Source: Candidatus Neptunochlamydia vexilliferae (GTDB lineage: Bacteria; Chlamydiota; Chlamydiia; Chlamydiales; Simkaniaceae). From it: a stretch of DNA of 46,955 nucleotides. The stretch is taken from positions 1 to 46,955 of the forward strand of contig NZ_JAAEJV010000013.1 in NCBI RefSeq assembly GCF_015356785.1, in the 5' to 3' direction. How positions within the stretch are numbered: the first letter of the stretch is position 1; each line of letters begins with the position of its first letter. Below the pieces are notes generated by a model. It saw nothing but the letters and a program-made list of their open reading frames with translations, was not told the DNA's origin and made no database searches. This document shows, piece by piece, positions 15,801-23,011 of this stretch. A program made the translations under genes and the position numbers.

Positions 15801-18154
15801 TTGCTCTTACTTAGGTATTCGAGTTTTTTTTGGCTTATTTGCCAATCAAGGACTTTATCGATCATTTCTTTATATAGAGATGTTAAAGAAATTCCAATCT
15901 CTGAACTGTTGGTACTTTTAACCCAGATCGCGCAAAGCATCTGTAATTGTAAAGGGTTTTCAGCAAGTTCCATAAGTTGAGGCACGCTTTCGATCTGCTT
16001 CAGGCATTTTTCCCCTTGCTTATCGGTCCCTATTGTAGAAAAGAATTTATGGACATAGGTTTTGATTTGGTCTTTTGAAAAGCCAATGTTCTCAAAGGTT
16101 TTATCAATCTTTCCTTTAAAAATGTGCTTTGATTCAGATCGTGAGGAAGCAAGAATATAGAGATCAGGATCATTAACAAGAGAAGAGATCGCGCCTAAAG
16201 TTTCTTCAGAAGCTTCATCAAGGCCATCAAAAATCACTAAGGTGGATTTGCTTTTATTAATACTTTCCAAAAAAGCATTTTGCAACTTTGATTCAAGGGT
16301 AATTAGTTCGGTTGCTAAGTAACTGAGAAGTTTTTTTGGGTCTTTTGGAAGTTTTTTGAGCAGATTGACCTCTCTTAGTGGAAGATAGAAAACCTGATCG
16401 AATAGTTGATTAAAGAGCCTTCCAGAGGCCCAGTCATGAGCAACTTTACGACAGAGGGTGCTTTTACCTGAGCCAGCTCTCCCTGTAATCAACACCTTTC
16501 GGTCCCCGTCATTAAATAGCTGATCAATAGAAGTTATTGACTTTTTCTTCTCTTTTTTTTGATTTTCTAAAATTAAAGTCGTAAAAAGCTCTCGAATAGG
16601 ATAGGTTTCATTCGTTAGAGGGAGGGGGATATCTCCAAACTCGTCAATGTACTTAATTCTAAGGATCTGCTCAGGGTGCTGTTTTTTAAAATTTTGTAGG
16701 GGAACCTCATATATTTCAAGCTGCCAATTTATCCACTCCTTCATCTCCTTTTGCATTGTAAGTGCTAAATTCTCAGGAAGGTGGGCAACATCTGAGTGAC
16801 AAAATAGATTATCTCGATAAATGAGAAATTTCAGAGCATCTTCTGTTTGGAGGTAGCGACAGGTGTTTAAGAGAGCTCCAAGGAACTCTTTTTTTTGTTT
16901 CTTAGTGAGCTGCTTCCATTCGATTATAGCATCATAATTACTCGTTGAGGTCTGAAGATCTTTATAATCTTTGGGACGATAATGGACACTTCCAAGATTT
17001 TGTTTCTTATTAATAATACAATTTTCAGAGGCGTTTTTAGGGTCATCATGGGTAAAGAGAAAGGCTAGACCAGGATCGATTTTTACCGTCTTTGCACCAA
17101 TAGCTTTTTTATTTTCGTCATAGATCCACTTGAACCCTGCATTGAGCCCCCCTCCTCCAAGAAGGTCCACATCGGCTAGACACCGCCCCACGGCTAGTAG
17201 GCCCATTAAACCTTGAATAGGAACGAGCTCTCCTTTATCTGTTAGGAGCTTTTCTGGAGGACGTTTATAGGTTTCTAGGTACTTCATAAAGGGAATTTTA
17301 TTCCCTTTTTCATCTTGAGTCGATGATTTTCCAAAATCTTGGTAACCCTCCATATAGCGAGACATAATCAGGAGCGTTTCTTTAATTCCCTTTTGGATCA
17401 GATCATTTACAAGGTAGTTCCAGCTGTTAAATTGATTACGGACGGGCTGCATGGAGAGTCTAGATTTAGGGACAACAAAGAGGTCTCTTCCCAGCTCCTG
17501 AAAAAGGTCGTAAGCAAGTTTTTCTCGTATCGTATCGAGGTTCATCTCTTTTTTTGTTCGTGTCCGAAAGGTGTTGGAATCGTTCCTTAAAAGCCCTTTA
17601 GGACTCCCCATCTTGCCCATCCACCGTTTATTGTCTTGTAGTTGGACTGTTTTCTTAAAAATCGCTCCGATAGAGCACCCGACTTTTTTCTCTTCAACGG
17701 CGGTAAACTCTACTTTTTTACCACTTTTACCTGTATAAATATGCATAAGAACAGGATTGAAAGTTTTAAGTCCTTTGACTGTAATGGGCTCAGGATTAAC
17801 TAGAATGGAAGGGTTAGTGATCCTTGAATACAGAGGTTTCTTGTTCGGGCGCGATCTGTTCGAGTCTTCCGAGGTAGTTTTTCTTGAAGAACTTGAGCTA
17901 CTTGAGGAACTAGAAGAACTTGAGCTAGATAATGATGAGAAGGAAGCCCTTGAAGGAATCCAAATGATATTTCTGTCTTTTAAAACAGGGACATCCCCCA
18001 TACGAATGTGATCGGAGATTTTTTCTAAAGAAGTTTCTTTAAGGGTGCATTCAGAATATTCTCCATTTTTTTTCTCGCAACGTGCTATTAGTGACAAGTT
18101 TCTTTTACCGAAACTGATTGTGTAATCGTCACACCTAACTTGGTAACTATTCAT
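12806..18154 (-). CDS. Giant NACHT-NTPase and GTPase protein with kinase-like N-terminus (1782 aa)
   Basis: Order of parts: residues 1-70, possibly a diverged copy of the shared N-terminal domain; a poly-Ser linker (~72-92); a kinase-like region (~110-440) with a D-x-D then N catalytic-loop pattern (LADVDLLGGGGLNAGF, ~326-341) and a VKIDPGLAF metal-binding motif (~357-366); a NACHT NTPase with GRAGSGKST (~558-566), LVIFDGLDEAS (~637-647) and the post-NACHT FIHFTIQEYLAA motif (~834); a second P-loop GNTGAGKST (~987-995) with DCPGF (~1062), typical of AIG1/septin-like GTPases; helices and a long coiled coil (~1391-1550); then the shared IPFA-YFT domain and a TPR/helical cassette (~1565-1782). 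The start at 18154 has AGGAT before it. It lies 61 bp after the OTU gene and is probably co-transcribed with it. Two separate NTPase engines in one bacterial protein are unusual. The role is inferred: signalling scaffold, effector or self/phage defence. Confidence 0.8.
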   Translation of the reverse strand: MNSYQVRCDDYTISFGKRNLSLIARCEKKNGEYSECTLKETSLEKISDHIRMGDVPVLKDRNIIWIPSRASFSSLSSSSSSSSSSSSSSSRKTTSEDSNRSRPNKKPLYSRITNPSILVNPEPITVKGLKTFNPVLMHIYTGKSGKKVEFTAVEEKKVGCSIGAIFKKTVQLQDNKRWMGKMGSPKGLLRNDSNTFRTRTKKEMNLDTIREKLAYDLFQELGRDLFVVPKSRLSMQPVRNQFNSWNYLVNDLIQKGIKETLLIMSRYMEGYQDFGKSSTQDEKGNKIPFMKYLETYKRPPEKLLTDKGELVPIQGLMGLLAVGRCLADVDLLGGGGLNAGFKWIYDENKKAIGAKTVKIDPGLAFLFTHDDPKNASENCIINKKQNLGSVHYRPKDYKDLQTSTSNYDAIIEWKQLTKKQKKEFLGALLNTCRYLQTEDALKFLIYRDNLFCHSDVAHLPENLALTMQKEMKEWINWQLEIYEVPLQNFKKQHPEQILRIKYIDEFGDIPLPLTNETYPIRELFTTLILENQKKEKKKSITSIDQLFNDGDRKVLITGRAGSGKSTLCRKVAHDWASGRLFNQLFDQVFYLPLREVNLLKKLPKDPKKLLSYLATELITLESKLQNAFLESINKSKSTLVIFDGLDEASEETLGAISSLVNDPDLYILASSRSESKHIFKGKIDKTFENIGFSKDQIKTYVHKFFSTIGTDKQGEKCLKQIESVPQLMELAENPLQLQMLCAIWVKSTNSSEIGISLTSLYKEMIDKVLDWQISQKKLEYLSKSKRGELLKQLGKLALDALKRESLILPHKRIETFLSTGLIQKHTHTQKYSFIHFTIQEYLAAYYLSNCTQEKQAEFLNKFKNRPTMERAIVFLCGHLVLSNKVKFESFLRLLRPSEKKLELTRKCYNECQEIFYIKPSFEKQPLLLKQIVPTLIENDPKALIDQKLKNPHKTLNTDESIALLLECVRQGELEAQKAKGKDITLFIGNTGAGKSTTINYLCGCTLELKPYDELGIDGLGDAVVVKPQNQGGTKDEIMPIGHTKISKTFMPKIETQDKKTYMDCPGFLDNRGAEINIANAVNIKNAIKAAKSAKVVILINYHTLKAGRARGLSEMLQIAYNLFSNKETLLKSKDSLLIGVTNTPENITLDQLRRFIIKDNSTLQKLQDTLFTYDPVDRSIKGGWKRAEFLNAIDALKPVPHHKRIFSTVLTYEDEHKLLSISEILGKKIEKALGTQDYKEAALQYQHLQSLNIIDHHSIERLLQTQKRKIDTHAQRLLNTFNEQLQWGKFKKAETYIDRLKKLATTFPQISLFVKPKALEKSLSYQRALRDARSLNNSFYQELFAKNFDKAAIHLQSLKKLLKSFPELSFLIKPEGLQQLLDNYRLDHKETESLKQSVKQLEESIIELNAAKAEIDAKYNALLKNQSYTHSARLQEIENTLKKLTQEKDIRLNKKQQQLEVANQFNDQDKVKELEKEKQKIEELYKKRLDRAKEEREKTHIENQKLLEAQKKAYEVQQQELQDRIKELETRKTAIEKKLPEPINPPSSHPIKLPDIKETTDEALFVPRSEIPFATYFTSNYQLSFLSGPIRVELSEPTSSKVFTTQVIDPSDQKEIKHLLKQGAVPTVNKRWEDHYEVSLKENVSSSTPSKKLEELYNKLSSSKRVEAKLHLELAMFCHHYAHKNFEAAKKHYNRAQRLAPKSPAYLLTHLTLIDKKQDPKTANALYKELMNLSESAPKLYAHALEQRLKFSTKGEEASLIASLVTRSLALEKEIDALKTKD

Positions 18155-18215
18155 GATTTTTATCCTCAGTTTAAAAGCTATTAATTATCAATTTATAAAC
18201 TCATCGGTGTTTAAC

Positions 18216-21200
18216 CTATGAAAGTCTACGGACCCCAACAATGCCTCCATAACTCTTTCCCGGGTAGGTGAAGACTCTACATCCATTTTCATCAAAATCG
18301 CCCACACATAGGGAGTCGTTATGTATCTTTTCTTTACACTGCGTCCATCGCATCCAGCTAGGGGCAGAGTCTGGGAAGAGTATTTGTTTGTTCTCAAGAT
18401 ATTCCATAGAGGTGCATATGGCGGCTTCAATGACTTTTGGGGGTGAATAATTTGGGTAGTTGGCAAGGAGTTTGCAGCGCTCATCATAGGTCATTTTGTA
18501 AGATTTAGGGAGTGTATTACGCGTCATTAAAACCCAATAGGGTTTATCCACAGTCATGTTGAGGGGCTCTTCAATATTGCCAAATGGAGATTTTGCTGTA
18601 GAAAGGGGACGTGCTTTAAACAGGTTGTTGGGTGTGAGCGGCTTTCCATTGAGCTTACTAGGAATCATCGCTAGAATATGAGTTTGATAGACTTTACGTC
18701 CCGACCAAATAGGACAGGGTTGATTCATGATACTTTCGATATTTGAAGGGAGGGTGATTTCGTTAACAGTTCCGTAGTGCTTTTTCCAAGTATTGAGGTT
18801 GAAAGTAGTCCATTTACCTTGAGTAGTTGAAGGCTTAGCTAATTTTGAACTTGAAGGTGGTTTTAATAGTCGAGACGTTTCTATACAGCGAGAAAAGTGG
18901 GCTCCTTGATGGTGGATAACGGTCAGTGGAACGTTTAGGTCATCATTTATAACAGGACCTGCAGGGTGAATTCCCCCTGCATCGGAATTAACAATCAGTA
19001 CTTTTTTTCCAAAAACATGGGCAGCTAGCTCGATTTCTGGAGTGTTGAGATAATACTGAGGTCTCTGTACGGTTGTCAGGTAATGGGTTATTGCAGATTC
19101 GGAAAGGATGCTCTCTTCTTTTTTGGAATTTAGCTTTTGGAGTTGCTCTTTTCTTTTTGAGCGGCAACTCTCAATCTTCTGTCTAGCGCTATTACCAAGT
19201 TTACTGAGGTGGAAATTAACCTCTTCATTGATCCGGCTGAGGAGAGCCAGGGGCTTCCGTTTAAAAATTTCTAGAAGCTGAGCTTTATTTTTTCCATAAT
19301 AGGGGCTACTGATATCTTGAATATCGGAGACTTCAGAAGATAACCGATCAAGAATTTTTTTATTTGTAGTGATTTCTTCCTTCCAAAATTCGGCTTCTTG
19401 CCGATTTGTTTTCGCTATTTCTTCTTCAAATTGAGATTTGAGTGCTTCAAACTTCGCATGGATTACCTTTCCTGCTTGATTATCCATGAAAAGCATTTTT
19501 GAAGAAGGATCTGATGAGGTAAGATGGGCACTAAAAAGGATATAAAAAAGTTTTTTTGTTTGGCGATCATTTAACTTAAAGATATTTTCCTTAAGCCGAT
19601 GAATAAATTCATCTTTTGCTTGTTTAGATGAAGAATGAACTTCTCCAGGGAACCGATACATTCCATCGAGCTCTTCTCCTAAAAGAGCGTGAAGAGCGCA
19701 GGCTCCTTCACCCTTCGTGGGGAAGATTCTGTAAGTTTGATTTTCGGCTCTAAATGTAGCGGTTGGTTGAAGAGCTAAGGAATCGTTAGATAGCTTTGCT
19801 ATCAGCAGTGATTCGGTGTCATCATTTAGCATCTGATAAAAAATAGGGTTTGAAGTTATTTTTTCGGAATTCGTTTGTACGGAATTCGTTTGTACGGAAC
19901 TCGTTTGTGCGAAACTCGACTGTAAGGCATTTTGATAGTCTACAAGCTGTTCAACACTTAATGTTCCTTCGGCGTCCTTAGTTAGGAGATTTTGATAATC
20001 TTCTTCGAGTTTTTTAGGTAGTTTTTCGAGCTTATTTTGTTGGTTGTTTTGTACATCTTTCACATTTTTTTGGGTAGCAAGCACTTCAGGATGATCAGGC
20101 TTAAAGAAGTTCTTTAGCATATTCTGTGATTCTCGAAAGTATTTGAGGGATTTTTTCCCATTATTTAAATCTCTGTAGACTTCTCCTATGGCATTTAAGT
20201 TTGATCCTATTTCACCATGTTTTTCTCCAAAACACTGCTTCCGCAAATTGAGAGCTTTCTTAAAAGCTTGAAGAGCTTCTTGGTACCTGCCTAAGCTTTT
20301 TAACGTTTCTCCCATGGCACTGAAACTTGATGCTAACTCTGCATGATTGGGTTTGGCTAAATTTTTTCTTATCGCTAAAGCGTTCTCTAAATAGGATAGA
20401 GATTCCTGAAGTTCTCCTAGATCCTTAAAGGCCTGGCCCACAGCTTGTAAACTTGCTGCTACCTCAGGGGATTTCTTACCAGAAAGCTCTTGGCGTATAC
20501 TTAAAGACTCTAAAAAATATACAAGAGCTTGTTTATGCATCCCTTTATCTCTCAACCGCTCTCCTATGGTATTCAAGGTGGTTGCAACTAAGTGATGTTT
20601 TCTTCCATATTTTTTCTGCTGCTTATCAAGGGTTGCCTTTTCTTTTTGAAATAAATTAGTCGGAATTTCATCAACTTTAAGAGTAGGAGTTGCAGGCTTT
20701 TCAATTTTAAAGATAATTTTTTTCCGTTCACAACTTTCTCTAATTCTTGAAAGTTGTTCATCCTTTATATGAAGTTTTAAGGTGAGGTGCGTTAGGCTAG
20801 AGGTTAAGGTTAGAAAGTTTAAGATATGGCCGGGACTAACATTGAAAGGATTATCTAGGGTAAGGCGCTCTATATTGCACTTTTTAGCTTGCCTAAAAAG
20901 CTCTCTACCATCTATGCGACTATTTTTAATATAGATATGAGGGGACAGTTCAAATGCCTTATTTACAAAAAGGAGCTCCTGTATCTCCGTAAAAGCAGAG
21001 AGGTCGACTGTCGGAAGCCATTTTGGTACCAACTCCGGAATTGTGAGTGGAGCTGCTTTTTGATGAGGAAAAAGATCTGCAAGTGTTTCAATAGCTTCTT
21101 GGGTTGTTTTATCTGGAAGTAGTAGCTCTTCAATAGCAGATGAGCCAAACTTAAAAATCTCCATTTCTGCCGCTAAGATTCCCTTCTCTTCTCCAAGCGC

Positions 21201-22829
21201 TTTTAAGGCTTTATAAACAGTATCAAGGCCAGGTGCAAGAAGAGAGACAAGTTGCCACATCGAGGGAGGTTTGGTTTTTTTCTCAATATAACCCCTAAAC
21301 CTGTGCAGTTGAGTCTCAAGAAAATGGAAGTCTTCCCATGCAATTTTGATGGGAAGATCAAGAGAGTACATTTCAGCCTCATCGACAATATGACTTTTTT
21401 CTAGTTGAGTGTAGAATGTATTTTGCTCAGAAATATCTGTTAACCAATCGATAAGGAATAAAGAGGTGGGTTTATCGATGAAGCGTTTGCAAGTCTCCAA
21501 GTGAACAGGTTTATCCATTTGAGGGAGCAAAAAAATAGTTGAGCGAGTGGAGACTTTGTGAACCCCTCTAGAATAGGTTACATAAGGCTTAAAGATCGGG
21601 TCAGAATCTATGAGACGGAGATTATTGTTTTGGCTGACCATAAAGTTATCACTACGAGCATCCCCTAATCGTAGAAAAAGAGCAAGAAGCAGCTGAATAG
21701 TGGCGCTTTCTTGTGTTATCTTCTCTAAAGAGCGCTTATGTTGAATAAATTCCCTAAGGTTTTCACCTGAAACTTCAATTGAAGCCTGAACGACTTGATG
21801 AATCTTCTGATAGGTAAAGGGGTAAACCCTTTTTTCCTGACCTGTGAAATGTTTGAAAATTTCCCTGTGCCTTATTGTCTTATTTTTATCCTTAATGACT
21901 TTACTTTTTTCAGCAACTTTACTTTTTTGAGCTTGTTCTTTGAGTTGAGTAATAAGATATTTTCTACGTAATGGATGTTCACAAAGCTTGTATGATAGAG
22001 GGTTTTTAATCCAAATGTTTTTGATCTTTAAGAGCTTTGTAGCGGCATTTCCTGCAATTGGGGATATTAGCTTTGAAAAAGATTTAACGAGAAATTCTTC
22101 ACCGGGTCTAAGGGGGTTGATGTTTTCTCTTTTAAAAAAGATCCCATCACGGGACCTTACGGAGCTTGCTCCATAGGCGTTTTGTTTTTTTCTTTGATTA
22201 TATTTACCTATTGAACAAAGGTATCGCCCCTCTGTTTGTGAGAGTTTCAGAAAAGGCCCACCTCTATGACAGAGAACAGTGGGACCCATAATCTTCTTTA
22301 GCCTTTCCTTACCTCGTGAATTAATAATTTCTACTTTCAACTCCTCGTAAAGATCAATAAGTTTACTTATTTCTCCAGTTATCCCTTTAAGATCACCTCT
22401 TTGACTGGAATCTCGTCTTAATCTTAAAACCTCCTTATCAATCAATGAAAGAGTGGGATGGCGTTGGTCGATTGTTTCATTCAGAAATGCGTTTAAACGG
22501 GCTTCTGGGCCATCGGGCTCTCTCCGTAAAACAAAGTTAACAGTATCATCCAAAAAAGAGGACTCTTTCTTAAAGAAAGCTTGTGCAAATAACGTTTCTG
22601 GGCGACGAATCTTCTTAACCCAACTTCGATCTGCTACCTGATTTGATATTCGATCAACAATGGTTGCAAATCTATCGTGTTCAACCTTTCGGATGCTATT
22701 TTGTTCAGTTGTGAGATTTCCAATCCTTTTATCAAGCTCTGAACGATCTTCAATTAGGGTACATACACTTTCAGCCTGTAGGCGTGCATTACGATTTTGG
22801 TTTAGAGGTGAATTTGAAGAAGACGCCAT
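18216..22829 (-). CDS. Giant protein with kinase-like, TPR, OTU-protease and module domains (1537 aa)
   Basis: The N-terminal part includes a kinase-like region with LGDARSDNFMV (~387-397) and LRLIDSDPIF (~404-413), resembling the GD-x-x-x-x-N and IDxD/IDFG motifs of phosphoinositide-kinase-like folds. Leucine-rich segments follow (~600-710), then three to four kinesin-light-chain-type TPRs (~750-912). An OTU-like cysteine protease spans ~1022-1313, with GEGACALHAL (Cys1044) and GAHFSRC (His1311). The usual OTU aspartate before the Cys is Glu here, and the domain carries a ~200-residue helical insertion. One ~200-residue module (~1340-1537) closes the protein, with WKKHYG, LPSNIESIM, THILAMIP, YWVLMTR and TQCKE. 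AAGGAG precedes the ATG at 22829. OTU enzymes cleave ubiquitin chains, so I infer a secreted deubiquitinase-like effector. Confidence 0.8.
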   Translation of the reverse strand: MASSSNSPLNQNRNARLQAESVCTLIEDRSELDKRIGNLTTEQNSIRKVEHDRFATIVDRISNQVADRSWVKKIRRPETLFAQAFFKKESSFLDDTVNFVLRREPDGPEARLNAFLNETIDQRHPTLSLIDKEVLRLRRDSSQRGDLKGITGEISKLIDLYEELKVEIINSRGKERLKKIMGPTVLCHRGGPFLKLSQTEGRYLCSIGKYNQRKKQNAYGASSVRSRDGIFFKRENINPLRPGEEFLVKSFSKLISPIAGNAATKLLKIKNIWIKNPLSYKLCEHPLRRKYLITQLKEQAQKSKVAEKSKVIKDKNKTIRHREIFKHFTGQEKRVYPFTYQKIHQVVQASIEVSGENLREFIQHKRSLEKITQESATIQLLLALFLRLGDARSDNFMVSQNNNLRLIDSDPIFKPYVTYSRGVHKVSTRSTIFLLPQMDKPVHLETCKRFIDKPTSLFLIDWLTDISEQNTFYTQLEKSHIVDEAEMYSLDLPIKIAWEDFHFLETQLHRFRGYIEKKTKPPSMWQLVSLLAPGLDTVYKALKALGEEKGILAAEMEIFKFGSSAIEELLLPDKTTQEAIETLADLFPHQKAAPLTIPELVPKWLPTVDLSAFTEIQELLFVNKAFELSPHIYIKNSRIDGRELFRQAKKCNIERLTLDNPFNVSPGHILNFLTLTSSLTHLTLKLHIKDEQLSRIRESCERKKIIFKIEKPATPTLKVDEIPTNLFQKEKATLDKQQKKYGRKHHLVATTLNTIGERLRDKGMHKQALVYFLESLSIRQELSGKKSPEVAASLQAVGQAFKDLGELQESLSYLENALAIRKNLAKPNHAELASSFSAMGETLKSLGRYQEALQAFKKALNLRKQCFGEKHGEIGSNLNAIGEVYRDLNNGKKSLKYFRESQNMLKNFFKPDHPEVLATQKNVKDVQNNQQNKLEKLPKKLEEDYQNLLTKDAEGTLSVEQLVDYQNALQSSFAQTSSVQTNSVQTNSEKITSNPIFYQMLNDDTESLLIAKLSNDSLALQPTATFRAENQTYRIFPTKGEGACALHALLGEELDGMYRFPGEVHSSSKQAKDEFIHRLKENIFKLNDRQTKKLFYILFSAHLTSSDPSSKMLFMDNQAGKVIHAKFEALKSQFEEEIAKTNRQEAEFWKEEITTNKKILDRLSSEVSDIQDISSPYYGKNKAQLLEIFKRKPLALLSRINEEVNFHLSKLGNSARQKIESCRSKRKEQLQKLNSKKEESILSESAITHYLTTVQRPQYYLNTPEIELAAHVFGKKVLIVNSDAGGIHPAGPVINDDLNVPLTVIHHQGAHFSRCIETSRLLKPPSSSKLAKPSTTQGKWTTFNLNTWKKHYGTVNEITLPSNIESIMNQPCPIWSGRKVYQTHILAMIPSKLNGKPLTPNNLFKARPLSTAKSPFGNIEEPLNMTVDKPYWVLMTRNTLPKSYKMTYDERCKLLANYPNYSPPKVIEAAICTSMEYLENKQILFPDSAPSWMRWTQCKEKIHNDSLCVGDFDENGCRVFTYPGKSYGGIVGVRRLS
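19866..19921 (-). repeat. 15-bp tandem repeat (5-residue units) before the OTU domain
   Basis: Units at 19866-19880, 19881-19895 (identical), 19896-19910 and a partial one after that encode a linker of NSVQT/SSVQT repeats. The unit is a multiple of three, so the copy number could vary between strains without breaking the frame. Confidence 0.8.
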
Positions 22830-22883
22830 ATTACACTCCTTGAGTTTAGGTAATTTAAAAAATAAATCTAATTTAACACAATC

Positions 22884-22902
22884 TTTTTTGCCAAGAAAAA
22901 AA
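22884..22902. promoter_or_regulatory. T6-CTTGGC-A6-type dyad upstream of the OTU gene
   Basis: The plus strand reads TTTTTTGCCAAGAAAAAA about 60 bp before the OTU gene start. It matches the block at 4053-4068 upstream of the U-box gene, including the neighbouring TTAACA and ATCT on the gene-proximal side. A shared promoter or regulator site is plausible but unproven. Confidence 0.35.
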
Positions 22903-22920
22903 TTACAGGTGTAAGCGATT

Positions 22921-22956
22921 GAGTAAGAGAACCAGGTTTCTCCGGTTCTCTTACTC
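22921..22956. terminator. Strong hairpin downstream of cysS
   Basis: Perfect 13-bp arms GAGTAAGAGAACC and GGTTCTCTTACTC surround a 10-base loop. It lies between the cysS stop and the OTU gene, so it could end the aas-cysS transcript and mark the boundary of the accessory island. No T run follows directly; a T-rich stretch comes only ~30 bases later. Confidence 0.5.
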
Positions 22957-23011
22957 GATTGTTAACACTTCTGAATAAGCATTTTAGAGTTAGCCCTTTT
23001 GAATCAAGAGC

